Shown here in pieces: positions 44,964 to 55,776 of a stretch of 64,000 nt of DNA. How positions within the stretch are numbered: the stretch's first letter is position 1; each line of letters begins with the position of its first letter. A model generated the notes under the pieces. It saw only the letters and a list, made by a program, of their open reading frames with translations. It was not told where the DNA came from and made no database searches. Made by a program: the position numbers and the translations under genes. Source of the stretch: Takakia lepidozioides (Eukaryota > Streptophyta > Takakiopsida > Takakiales > Takakiaceae); NCBI GenBank assembly GCA_030704615.1, contig CM060733.1:69128001-69192000 (forward strand), read 5' to 3'.

Positions 44964-47035
44964 TCAGATCCTAGTGGGTGAGGATGGCAAAGGTTTGATG
45001 CCTAATTCTTCTATGTTGTTTGCATAACGCAGGTAAGCTAGAGGCTTTGTGAGAAAATCTGCCTGTTGTATTGAAGTAGGCACGTAATCTACTTCTATTT
45101 CTCTTGACTGAACCTTCTCTCGAATAAAGTGTGCCCTTATGTCTATATCTTTTGTCTTCTCGTGCATGATGGGGTTTTCAGCCAGTCTAATACATGACTG
45201 ATTGTCACTATATAGAGGAGTAGGTTTATACTGGCTTATATTTAGTTCTGCAAATAGCTTATGTAAGTAAAGAATGCCAGCTGCGGCATCTGAAAGAACC
45301 CTGTATTCAGCTTCTGTGGTTGAGAGGGATACTACATCTTGCAATTTGCTTGACCAATGGATAGTGGAATCACCTAATTTGTGTATAATACCCGATGTTG
45401 AACGTCTCGTGTCCAAGTTGCATCCCCAATCAGCGTCAGCAAATGTGAAATAAGCTTCATCCCCTTTGCAAGAAAGATGTAGTCCAAAATCAATGGTGCC
45501 TTTCAAATATTTAAGAATCTGTTTGGCCGCTTGTAGATGTGCTTCTTCTGGTTCGTTCATGTATCAGCTCACACAGCTTACCGCAAAACAGATGTCCGGT
45601 CTTGTATTGGTCACGTATATCAAAACTGCCCACCAGCGATCTGTAAAACTCTGAGTCTACTCTTTGGGTGCCCATTTTGTTTTGCAATTGTACTCCAGGA
45701 TCGATTGGTATTTTTGTTGGTAGACAATTGCTCATTCTATACTTTTTCAGTATATTTTTGATGTAAGCTCTCTGATGAAGCCATATCCCTGAGGGACAAT
45801 ACTCAAACTCAATGCCAAGATAAAGTCTCGCCATCCCAAGGTCAGTCATTTCAAAGTTGTCTGTAAGCGCTTTCTACATCCTTCTTATCTCCTTGTCGTT
45901 GTCTCCAGTAATGAGCAGATCATCTACATACATGAGTATGATAATTCTCTTCCTTTCATATTCTTTGTAGTACATGTTAGGGTCTGCACTACTTCTTGTC
46001 ATGCCCTGTTCCAAAAACCACGAATCTATTCTTGAGTACCATGCCTTCGGTGCCTGCTTTAGACCATAAAGAGCTCGGTTCAATTTGCACACCTTTGTAG
46101 AATCCCCTGCTCCTTCAAATCCTTCGGGAATCTCCATGTATACTTCTTCGTTTAATCGTCCATTCAAAAAGGTTGTTTTCACGTCCATTTGTCTCACTTT
46201 CCATTTCCTTCTGGCAGCCACAGACAGAAGAGATCTTACTGCGGACCATCGCACCACAGATGCAAATGTATCAAAATAGTCTATCCCTGCCGTTTGCTGG
46301 AATCCCCTTGCTACAATCTTGGCTTTTAGTTTTTCTACTTTCCCCGCTGGTCCTTTTTTGATTTTGTAAATCCACTTTGCGGTGATCGGGATTTTATCCT
46401 GGGGCCTATCGACTACTTCTCAGGTATGATTTTTATTGATCGAGTCAATTTCCTGCTGCATGGCCTTCATCCAATTGTCATTTACTGACGCCTCACAATA
46501 TGAAGTTGGCTCTTCTGTCATTTCTGTCGCGAGTGTCCAGTAGTAATCTTTCAATTTTCTAGCAGGTGACCTTTTCTTTGTAGGGTATCGTCTCTCAGCT
46601 GGACCTGCCTGTTCTTGATTTGGAAGTGGCCTTTGACTATCATCTCTAATCTCAACTCTCTCTTGACTTTCTACCATTGGAGAGTCTATTCCAGAATCTA
46701 TATTACCTGGTGTTTCTATCTCTCTTGGACTGATCTGTACCTCATCATCTCTCATATCAGAATTTTCTAGATCAGAAGGAGCTAACGGATCGGGATTATG
46801 TTCAGTATCTAGATCAAGACTGCGCTTAAAAGCTTGGAAAATATCTTCAGAATCTGGAGTAGTAGTCAGGAGATTACGGTATCCTATTTTCGATTCATCA
46901 AAGGTGACGTCCCTACTAAGAGCTATTTTCTTTTTTACTGGATCATATAGTCTATAAACCTTGCTCTGCTCATCATAGCCTAGAAATAGACATTGCCTCG
47001 TCTTGATATCGTGAAGGACCCGAACACCAAAGGTA
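44964..47035 (-). mobile_element. Ty1/copia retrotransposon pol, C-terminal half, decayed
   Basis: Minus-strand order: end of integrase (RQCLFLGYDEQSKVYRLYDP), a Ser/Pro/Glu-rich spacer with RYPTKKRSPARKLKDYYW, and RT (WSAVRSLLSVAARRKWKVRQ, MDVKTTFLNGRLNEEVYMEI, LNRALYGLKQAPKAWYSRID, LMYVDDLLITGDND with the YVDD box). Then come MARLYLGIEFEYCPSGIWLH and RNase H (FADADWGCNLDTRRSTSGII, SLSTTEAEYRVLSDA, LYSDNQSCIRLAENP, HIRE-type DIDIRAHFIREKV). TAG/TGA-type stops near 46421 and 45874 and a frame break near 45600 show it is dead. The 5' end is cut at about 47035 by the CACTA-like sequence. Confidence 0.9.
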
Positions 47036-47616
47036 AGAACAAGAGGCCTCGACCTCCCGAGGTCCCTTTTACCATCAATGAAGGGGTTGTCGAGGAGAGA
47101 AAGAGAAGGGAGAGGGAGAAGAAGAGAGAGGAAGTAGCGGGGAAGGGGAAGAAGAAGAAGTCCCGTGGAGACAAAGGGGTGAGTGTGCATGCGGGGGAGG
47201 GCAGTGGGGTAACAAAGGAGCAGGGGAAAGAGGCTACAAAGAAGGGAGAGGGTGGGAAGAAGAAGAAATCCTTGGGGATAGAGGACGTGGAGTTGGCGAA
47301 GATTGTGGTGCCACCGGTGGAGGTCAATCGCCATGGTGACCCCTGCGGTGCATTCTGGGAGGCTATGAAGAAGCCAGCCTTCGAACTCGCAGCGCGGTGG
47401 TTCCCTTGGCACATTCAGTGGGCTGATCAGCACTTTGGCACGAAGCGGGCGTATGCCCGTGAGTTAGACCGCCAGTTTCCGGGCAATTGGAGTGACACAA
47501 GGGTAATGGAGATGGTGGGGCGGAACTTGAAGGACAAGAGGTACCGTGCCAGAGACATCATTTGGAGGGCAATGGAAAAGAGGACCCAACCCAAACCACC
47601 TTATGGAATTACATAG
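47035..47616 (+). CDS. CACTA-associated ORF (tentative)
   Basis: The open plus frame has a Lys/Arg/Glu-rich N-terminal region (about 47095-47275), then GDPCGAFWEAMKKPAFELAA, RWFPWHIQWADQHFGTKRAY and GNWSDTRVMEMVGRNLKDKR, ending PKPPYGIT. I do not recognise a named domain. The Trp-rich segment resembles DNA-binding accessory proteins of plant CACTA elements, and the CACTA-like subterminal block and TAGTG end follow directly. The left end is truncated at the copia junction. The overlapping minus-strand frame is its shadow. Confidence 0.4.
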   Translation, partial: KNKRPRPPEVPFTINEGVVEERKRREREKKREEVAGKGKKKKSRGDKGVSVHAGEGSGVTKEQGKEATKKGEGGKKKKSLGIEDVELAKIVVPPVEVNRHGDPCGAFWEAMKKPAFELAARWFPWHIQWADQHFGTKRAYARELDRQFPGNWSDTRVMEMVGRNLKDKRYRARDIIWRAMEKRTQPKPPYGIT

Positions 47617-47699
47617 GTTGGCAAATCCTTGAATCATTTCACCTTCCATTTGTTGCATGTGCATTAATGAGGTGGATTCGATGCAGCATATGTGTGTAA

Positions 47700-48358
47700 T
47701 TCACTAATTGTTGGGGGGGGGGGGGGGGGCCTGCGACAGGTTTTTTTAGTCCGAGGGTCGCTAGCAGCGATGCGGATCCCAACAGTCTCCCTGCGCCACG
47801 CGTTTTTTTTTTTTTTTTTTGTTTTAAATAATTAATAATAAATTTGGAAAATGACGTCATCGCGTCGCGGAAACCCACGGCCAAGCGTCGCAACGCCCGA
47901 CTCCAGCAATGATGGGTTTTTTTTTTTATTTGCCACGCCCAGGAGTCGCAAGCCGCGACGCAACGGCGTCGCTTATCCTACCACCCGGCGTACGCCACGT
48001 GTTTTTTGTTTTTAGGATGCGACGCCCGGGCAATTTAGAAAAAAAAATTGGCGCGACGCCGAGCCGTCACCCCCTCCAATGCCGTCAGCTGGAGGGCAAC
48101 GACGGCGGAGCACCGCGAGCAGGAGGCCCTTGCCATCGCCATGGACCGCCCGAAAAGCGACGTCCGGGCGTCGCGGGAGGGGGGGCGGGGGCTCGCAACC
48201 CCCATACGTCGCATATTTGCGATGTTTTTTTGGCGTTGCTCGTGCGACGGGCCGGTGACGCTCAGGCGACGCAAAATCGGCACCGCGCCCATGCCCGAAA
48301 CGGTGGGTTTACCGACGCCGCGGCGTCGCAAAACCCCCTCCCCCCCTTTTCCTATAGT
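47700..48358 (+). mobile_element. CACTA-type 3' subterminal region and TAGTG terminus
   Basis: GCGACGC/GCGTCGC and close variants occur at least ten times in both orientations across about 650 GC-rich bases, as in CACTA subterminal transposase-binding repeats. The block ends TCCTATAGTG at 48358; TAGTG is the complement of the CACTA terminus. Sequence homologous to 33312 onward starts at about 48361, so the repeat junction coincides with the proposed terminus. Homopolymer runs (G at 47716-47730, T near 47805-47820) also lie here and may be assembly-sensitive. Confidence 0.6.
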
Positions 48359-48360
48359 GA

Positions 48361-49690
48361 GAGTCACTTCGTCTTGCGGCTACTGCCCCCTTTCGGGGGT
48401 GGGCCCTATAAAAAACTAGTGGGTGCCCGGAGGGCACCCCGTAACCTAGGGGAAGGGTGGTCGGGGAGGTACCCCAGGGGTCCACAGGGTAACAAGAGGC
48501 CTACGAGGTATGGTTTAAAAGCTGCCTTTTGTTGGTGATAATAGCGGTGAGAGAGCGCAATGCAGTCAGGTGGATAGCTTTGAAGCATTTGTGTATAGGG
48601 GAGATAGGTATTTTGAGGCTATTGTGAAGAGCAGAGATACTCGCATTGTGGATCGTAAACCAGCCCATCCACTTTATTAAAGTTCGCTCCCACAGTGGCA
48701 TCACTGACAACAATATGACTGACTTCTTCGCCCAATGAGGTGCCACCCGACCCGAGATAGACCCTACATCGGATCCCATTCATGTTGCCCACACCGACCC
48801 ATTTTGGTTCATCCACCCCGTCCCAGGCCCTACGGAGCCACGCCCTATCCGCAACCTCAAAACCACCCTTACTCGAGAAGCTAGCAAGCAAGCCTCGACC
48901 TCCGCTAGTCATACTAAATTACACATTCAGAAAATGGACACATTCCAAGGTACCACACCATAAGCTATCTAATCACTTCTGGCACATTAATCTCACCACT
49001 AACGCCCAAATCAGACAGACCCTCAAATTCAGATATGCCCAATACATGGGCCACCAACGTAAACACATCTTCTGGCCTTGTCTCTTTCCCTCCCCAAACT
49101 GCCCACTCTGTGCTAGCACAAACTCGGTCCGCGACACTTGGCCCCACCTACTCAGCCAATGCACACACCTCGACATAATCATGCTGTCTGGCACATCCAT
49201 AAATTACTTCTACACTGCTTTGAAACACGTTGGTTTTCACTCATCAATGCCAAGACCTCCCAGGGTAGGCCCCCTGACCACACGGTACCCTCATGGCTCC
49301 TGCCATGTACATGCCGGTCACCTTCACCTTGCACTTGCCCCGCCAGACTCTGTCCAGACATAAATCCAATCCACGGTTTACCTATAAACACACCACCGCC
49401 CAACTCCCCATCACCAAACCTTACCATATACTTTATTGAATTCATATATTGTAATGACCGCTACCCCGGCTCCTCCACATTGGAAACACGCCAAAAATAC
49501 GCTCCACTCATTCTAGACATCCGCCTCCGTGGTTGGTCCACTGGCCCCCTAACGGTCATTATTGCCGGTACCAGAGGCGGCCCTGCACGACACCATCCGG
49601 GGCAGTTTTGGGAAGACCGATGGAAGGAGGCCCATGCGGAGAGGTCCGATGAAGTGGAGGAGCCCGGCATGAAGCGACTTTCAATCTTCT
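48361..49690 (+). mobile_element. Second copy of the RNase H/zinc-finger retroelement, partly inverted
   Basis: 48361-48640 matches 33312-33600 in the same strand, so it is the element's tail in antisense. From about 48650 the element reads forward: DNNMTDFFAQ (RNase H end), DPFWFIHPVPGPTEPRPIRN, a CPLCASTNSVRDTW-type zinc finger near 49100, then a region ending VEEPGMKRLSIFYEV. The forward part aligns with the minus-strand element at 34500-33640. The head-to-tail inversion near 48645 resembles a target-primed inversion product. Stops and frameshifts are frequent. Confidence 0.65.
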
Positions 49691-49837
49691 ACGAGGTATC
49701 ATAAGGCGGTACATATTCCACAAAAACACCATCAATATCATTATGCATACATGTGATATTGCACATTTTGCATGAGTTACATTGTCACTTTCACGTCAAA
49801 ATATTTGTGTAAGTATTTGTGGGTGGGGATATATGTA

Positions 49838-50407
49838 GGACCTGAAGATTCTCCATCTTCCAGATCCCATGATATTGAGAAGAATGTTTGCTTGTCCCTT
49901 TTTCGGGTTCTTCATGGCACGCCGGCAAAGAAGGGAGTGGCTGCAAAAAGAGATTCTCTCAATGTTACAAAAGAACTTGAGGAGCAGGGTCGCATGCCTC
50001 ATCTATGGGCCTCAGAAAACGGTGTGGACCCAAAGGGTGTTGTACGGTGGAAGTATAGGCACGCACCTCGGCAATGGACAAAGAAAGAAGACAAGAAAGT
50101 GATAGCCACCATAAGTGCTGTCCGAACACCAACTGGCTATGGGTCGTCCCTCCGTATGAAGTTTAACGAAGACGGGGTCCATGGTTTGAAGTCTCATGAC
50201 TACCACAATATTTTGCAAGACATCTTGCCCATTGCAATACGTGGGACATTGCCTCCCGAGGTTCGCGAGACAATCTATAGATTGGGAGGCTTGTTCCGGT
50301 GGATTTACTCCAAAGAGTTGGACGAAGCAGATTTTCCACGCATGAAGAAGGAGGCGGCGGAGATAATGTGTAAGTTGGAGAAGCACTACGTCTTCCTCTT
50401 GGCTTAG
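49838..50407 (+). pseudogene. CACTA transposase C-terminal region (DUF4218-like)
   Basis: After an acceptor near 49837 the frame reads DSPSSRSHDIEKNVCLSLFR, AVRTPTGYGSSLRMKFNEDG, GLKSHDYHNILQDILPIAIR, TLPPEVRETIYRLGGLFRWI and MKKEAAEIMCKLEKHY. GLKSHDxHxxLQxxLP is the hallmark of the domain following TNP2 in plant CACTA transposases. The TNP2 core expected upstream is missing and the frame ends LLA at 50407. The fragment lies 3 kb left of a CACTA N-terminal piece in the same orientation, so they are not one collinear gene. Confidence 0.8.
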
Positions 50408-50439
50408 CATGCACAAACCACCTTCCAATTTTTGCCTCT

Positions 50440-50750
50440 TGTTTTGTCTTCGGATAAGAAAACTTGCTCCATGTTTGAAGACCATGCACTTGGATGTCAA
50501 AGAAAGAGAGGGGGTACAAAAGGATGATGACACCCCGAAGAATACATCTCGGACCCTATACGATGAGGCTCCATCAGATGCGGATGTTGGAGAAGAAGAT
50601 GAAGACATGGTCATTGAAAACGAGGTGGAAGATGATTTAGCCGTGCATTTTGCTGACCCGGCCATTTATGACGCTGACTCCGATGACCAAGAAGACTTGC
50701 AGCTTGATGAGGACGAAGAAGTTTCGGATGATGATGTTCAAGTTGATTAG
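50440..50750 (+). CDS. Acidic C-terminal exon following DUF4218 region
   Basis: This frame encodes a strongly acidic tail (GEEDEDMVIENEVEDDLA, then DADSDDQEDLQLDEDEEVSD) and stops at 50750. It follows the DUF4218-like exon by about 30 bp and may be the same transcription unit. No domain is recognised. Confidence 0.35.
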
Positions 50751-50889
50751 ACACGTAATCAAAGCTACATAATAATTCTCGCACAGAACTGTACACATCC
50801 CTCCGATTGATTGTACATATACATGCATGTAGCATTTCTATGATTGATCAATGGTCTTGCAAAAATCTCTCCCTCCCTCTCTCTCTCGT

Positions 50890-51406
50890 CCCAAGTTTAT
50901 TTCTCTCGAGATCATATCAAACTATCATGGGCACTCTCAAAGATTGCTCGCCTTGGAAGGCTCACATGGCCAACAGTGGAAGGTCGACCTAAGCAGGTCT
51001 AGACGTCGTGAGAGCGAATGTTGTTTCGCGGTTCTAGGCTGGAGGGAGTTTGAATTCAACAACGACTTCAAAATTGGAGACCAGCTTGTATTCACTCTCG
51101 TTTCACACTCACGTTTTACCGTTCAAGTGTTTGACAAGTGTGGCAAACGAACTTCATCACCTAGGGAGTATCCTTGGAGCCATACTGGGATGGATTCATG
51201 GCTCCGTAGGATTGCCCGATTCGTATCTACCGCCGGGCCAAAAGCTTGCCAAAGCGCAAGTACACAGTCAAGATTGAATCTGGCCTGAAAACACTTCCAA
51301 AGCTAGATACTAATGTTCCACACAATATAACTAACATGATGAAGTCATTCCCAACGTATGTTTCCAGCAGCTTTGAGCAACACGAGTTATCTACAAGACT
51401 TGATTA
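50890..51406 (+). pseudogene. B3 DNA-binding domain fragment
   Basis: The frame from about 50890 reads PKFISLEIISNYHGHSQRLL, LEGSHGQQWKVDLSRSRRRE, CFAVLGWREFEFNNDFKIGD and QLVFTLVSHSRFTVQVFD. The core GxxW...GWxxFxxxxxxxxGDxxVF...FxVxxFD is the plant B3 domain of sequence-specific transcription factors. After about 51288 a neighbouring frame continues (SLPKRKYTVKIESGLKTLPK), so a second part may exist beyond a frame break. It follows the CACTA C-terminal exons in the same orientation and may be a captured gene fragment. Confidence 0.75.
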
Positions 51407-51479
51407 AGAAAACAATGGATATGGGCATATTAAAGAAGGAGTCTCATTTCTTCCTAAAGACGGTTTTTCAAAGCTCGAT

Positions 51480-51700
51480 GGCCTAGCACCCCCACTGGGA
51501 AGGGAGAGAGGGGGAGAGATAGGGAGAGAGAGAGGAACAGAGGGAGAGGGACAGAGGGAGAGAGAGAGAGGGGCAAAAAAATAAAAAAATAAAGAAGGTG
51601 GGGGGGGGGGGGGGGGGACTGAGCAGCAGCTGCTCTCTCCATCTCTCTCCACATCCTCATGAAAAAAAACAAACAAGAAGGTTTGGGGGGGGGAACGTAC
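51480..51700. repeat. Purine-rich tract, poly-G run and GAGCAGCWGCTC motif
   Basis: GGGAGAGA-type words are followed by an A-rich stretch, about 18 G's near 51600-51617, then ACTGAGCAGCAGCTGCTC and a pyrimidine-rich region. The same order occurs at 63720-63910. Confidence 0.8.
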
Positions 51701-53030
51701 CTCATCTTTGCCATCAAACAAGTGTTTGTCGACTCTTCTTCTCCATGGATGGCTCATAGGAAGAAACTTGCGGTAGTTGGGATACACCATCTTGCGAAGA
51801 TGGCGGGAGCTATGTGCATCAAGTTCATCGCCACAATATTGCAGGCATGCATGGTACCCTTTGGTGCTCAGCCCCGAGAAAATAGTTAGTCATGTACACA
51901 TACTGCCACATTAGCAAAGATAAAAAGTTGTCATGTGCATGGCCCATAGTGCCATCTACCCCACTACTGTGCACAAGACTGTTGTCGCTACTTCAATCAA
52001 TCCCAATCCTCATCAATATTATCCCTTGACAAATAACTATACGCGGGTTCTTCATGGGGAACGTATAATACCTGGAGAATCTGCATTGTCCAAAGCAAGA
52101 TGCAACTCATCTAAAAATATTGTCCGGCCATAGGGTCAAGTGAGGCATCCAATGTCGGGACCCCGCTCCATAGCTCCTTAAGTTCATCAACTAGGGGTCT
52201 CAAGTACGTGTCCATGTGTTTCACTTGTTTTTTTTCCTATGAGACATTCACATCATTGTTTCAATGCTCCACCATGCTAATTATACTTCATAATGAATGA
52301 CACATCTTACTCCATGATTACGTTGACCACTCATCAATCTTCCAAACCCCGACAGTTGAACATGACCCGGGCGACCACAGAGCTATCCAAAGACTCCATC
52401 AGCCGCTTAGTGGAGGCGATGGTCACCAAGACTTGCAAGGTGCCAATTACACTTGTGAGCTGTTTCCAGAAACGGGAGCATTACGTAGTGGAAGCCGCTT
52501 ACAAATATTCATTTAAATTTCATTTAATTCAAAATTGGTTCAAGGGTAAGTGTGTCATTGGGGAGGCAAATATATATTTTTTTCTGTTGAATCTTTGCAC
52601 AGGTGTTGCACATATAATCAAACACATGTGGGCAAAAGTTAAGCTTGAGCCACATCTGTTTCATGGGTGCAATGGCATGAGGGGATTTTCTTTCACAATA
52701 AACAAAATTGGTTGACAGGGTGAACGCATCATTGGGGGGGCAAATGATTTTGATTAGGTTTGAAACTTTGCATACATGACGTTGACGGTTGCGCACATAT
52801 ATGTAATTACTGAATGACATATTTGATGAATGCACACATTGAAGGCTGTTGTTTGCATTTCGCTTATAAGTTGTATTGTTGCAATGACACATTATAATAT
52901 ATGCCCGTATGTTCATTTGTTCATATCAGGATTTTGTTGTTCCTTTCCCGGTCCTTTCTCTTGGCACCCCATCCGAAAACAACCCAACTACATCAGGTGG
53001 GAGCCGTGGGCGAGAAGCCGCCCCCACCGT
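51700..53030. other. Spacer, no confirmed gene
   Basis: Short open stretches (for example about 52345-52540 with KDSISRLVEAMVTKTCKVPI) look weakly coding but match nothing I know. A GTGTCATTGGGGAGGCAAAT-type word occurs near 52552 and, varied, near 52725. Confidence 0.35.
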
Positions 53031-53039
53031 TGATTAAGT

Positions 53040-54200
53040 ACCGAACGATGATGACGATGACAGTGACAGTGACAGTGACAACGACAACAACAATGAGGAT
53101 GAAATTAACCAGGATGATGTGCAAGCATGGAGGATCTCTTAATGCATCATTTGGGCGCTGATGCATCCCATAGAGAGGAAACCCAGCCAATCGATGATCC
53201 TGAAATGGCCCCCTCAAATGACATGGAGAGAGAGGCGAGAACTCCCTTGTACGAAGGGGCGAAAGTGAGTCGACTTTCAACAATCTTACTTTTGCTCAAT
53301 CTTCAAATTCGATTTGGCGTAAGTAATGTTGGGATATCTGCCATAATGTGAACTATTGCGGACTATATCCTTGCTCCACACTTGAAACCCAAGATGTCAC
53401 GGTCGCGGAAAGAGGTGCACGAAGTCTTGGACTCTGTGGGGATGGGCTATATAAGATTTTTCATGCATGTCCATGTGATAAAACCCTATACTACGGAGAG
53501 TATTCGCGTCTCACCAAGTGCCCAAAGTGCAAGAAAGACCGATATCGGGATGATGTCCAAAAGAAAAAAAGTATCACGCAAGGTATAAGCGTCATTCCCT
53601 CTCGCATGGAAAAAAAAAAAATTAATCTTCTCAATGCATGTAAAGTATATTTCACAAAGTTTAAGGTTTAGAGAGTAGTACTCATGCAATATCTGATTGT
53701 GGCTTTGGAAGGAGTGAGTAATATTATCGACGTTTGGTTTTGACCATTCATGCCCTAATGAGGGAGATGTTGCATAAAGGGAAAGACATAAGGGTGTTGT
53801 ATTATGTGTACTAATGGGTTGATTATATGTGGGGGCATGGGGTGTTCCATCCTAGAAAATGCAATACTTTTTTATCATCCCGCGATTGAAGACACACTAC
53901 CAAAGCCCCTCATTGGCAAAATTGATGAGATAGCACGGCTCGCATCGGAGCCCCCGGGGTAAAATGTGCGGGCCATAAGATTCACAAGCATGGAGGCTTA
54001 CTGAAGAGAGATGGCATTTTCTCTTGGATGACCCACGACAGGTCCGCCTCGGCTTCTCCACGGATGGGGTCAACCCATTCTCTATCCAGTCATGTAGTCA
54101 TTCCACTTGACCGGTAACCATGGTGAATTACAATATCCCTCCATATCTGTCAATAAGAAAAGACCATATCGTGTTGGCTGCCATTGTACCAGGTGAGTGT
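53040..54200 (+). pseudogene. CACTA TNP2 transposase N-terminal relic
   Basis: An acidic D/S/N-rich start (about 53045-53110) is followed by ARTPLYEGAKVSRLSTILLL, IADYILAPHLKPKMSRSR, FHACPCDKTLYYGEYSRLTK and CPKCKKDRY, the Cys-rich block of plant CACTA transposases. About 54015-54190 reads DDPRQVRLGFSTDGVNPFSI, then PVTMVNYNIPPYL and IVLAAIVPG, the start of the TNP2 catalytic domain. Frame changes near 53350 and 53520, and a TGA near 54099 at a position usually Trp, disable it. A GTGAGTG donor follows near 54192. Confidence 0.8.
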
Positions 54201-54231
54201 TCTTATTTCATGTTTATTATTCCCTTGGATT

Positions 54232-54815
54232 TTACATTAATTTTCTGATATGTGGCGCAATTCCTTTGGCCATGTGCCCGGTCCCCCCGTAGTTAAAGCA
54301 CACCCCGTCAAAGGTCGTCTTCTGTCCGCCCTGAGCCGCCGCACCTGATTTTTCTTCCGGAGCACTGGGTGCCGCCTTGACATGCAAAGGCCCTCTCTTT
54401 GATTTCCATGAGCCATTGTCGTCGTGTGGCTTATCCCACTTGTTTTTCGGCCGGAAAGAATCACCCTCCCGTCGGACCTTCTTATGGTTCAGCTTCGTAC
54501 GACATTGTCTTTCACCCCTAGGGACATCCGAGAAGCATTCAGCCCTTTCAATTGCCTCGTTCAAAGTCTTTGGTGGCATCTCCTCCAACTTCCGTCTGGC
54601 CCAAGGGGCGAGTCCCGCCACAAAGTTGAAGACCATTTCTGGTTCCACCATATCTGCGACTTCGAGCAATAGCACATTGAAAGCCTGAACATATCCCCGA
54701 ATGTCATCTGTCTATTTCAAGTTCCTCATCTTGTCCCAGGCGAGCCAGGATGCGTTGAGGGGCACAAACTGTTTTTTCATGAGTTCCAGATCCTCAGCAG
54801 TGGTGGGGCATTTGG
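54232..54815 (-). pseudogene. Ty3/gypsy gag with degenerate zinc knuckle
   Basis: Minus-strand order: KKQFVPLNASWLAWDKMRNL, TDDIRGYVQAFNVLLLEVAD, VEPEMVFNFVAGLAPWARRK, LEEMPPKTLNEAIERAECFS, a Lys/Arg/Pro linker, then VCFNYGGTGHMAK. The last is a CCHC knuckle with its second Cys changed to Tyr and the final Cys lost. A TAG near 54715 interrupts the frame where Gln would fit. No pol follows on the left, so it is an isolated gag fragment. Confidence 0.8.
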
Positions 54816-54839
54816 CCTTATAAGGTCTGGCTATCTATA

Positions 54840-55440
54840 GTGCTACCAGTGTCTTGGAAGAAACTGAGTGGACCAGGGATACTACTGTAAAAAATCATGA
54901 TAAAGATAATCTTGCTGTCTTATCGGCAGGAGTGATTCTGATTGGTGGATGTTAATTTCCATAGCATAGCATTTGGTCCAAAGTTGTGGACCATCGTTTT
55001 GTAAGATGAGAGCTTTTTGTGGATGTACTACAGTCTATATGGGCCTGTGGTTGAAGCTATGCCATTCAAACACTGATTTTCACAGAAGAATCCAAGATCC
55101 CTAGACTTCAGATATTATGTAGTGCAAAATTGGAGCTCCTTTGGATCGGAAGTGGGTGAATCCCCGTGAAAACAAAACAAGTTGTCCTAGCACAAGGTCG
55201 ATCAGTGTTGGGTGATGTTCCATATCGTTGTTGGGCTCTGCTCCATGCCAAAGACTACAACGGGTATTGTTGTGGATGATGAGTCTTACAGTAGAATGGC
55301 TATAATTTATGTCAAATGAATGTGCCATCATTGTTATTTTCTTTAAAACTTTTGATGGTGCAAAAATGATTCTAGTACATAGTAAGAGAGTTTCTAATTA
55401 GATAGGTTCAGGTTCCAAATTTTTATTTTCCAAAAGGCCT
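54840..55440. other. Spacer between gypsy gag and LINE
   Basis: No gene or repeat recognised. The LINE 5' end cannot be placed precisely; it lies somewhere before 55443. Confidence 0.4.
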
Positions 55441-55776
55441 GCTTGAAGAGCCCACCAAAAGGAGGCGTAATAAAATCCTCTCTGACCTCTACCACCCTCC
55501 CCATCCTTAGCACATGTAACTCAGCCTTTTTCAAAAGAAATTCCCCAAATCCCACTTTTTTTGCCACACCCCCGCACCCAAATCAGATCCTCTCAAATTC
55601 CCATTCGGACATCTCCCACCTCATCATGGTTCAAATTTCGAGAAGCCCTCCCTCACCTCCCAGACCCTACATCTGGGTAAACAACCTCCTCCCTTCTGAT
55701 AAGAGGGTTAAATTCAATTGTCTAAGTCAGAGGCCATCAAATGAGATTGATCATCTCAGCCTTGCCTTCCACCCCC

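Noticed and set aside
46980-47433. Minus-strand extension of the copia ORF upstream of 47035
   Set aside because: The integrase similarity stops at about 47035; the rest is the complement of the Lys-rich plus-strand ORF.
47716-47820. Poly-G and poly-T runs as functional signals
   Set aside because: They are long homopolymers inside a GC-rich repeat and may be sequencing or assembly artefacts.
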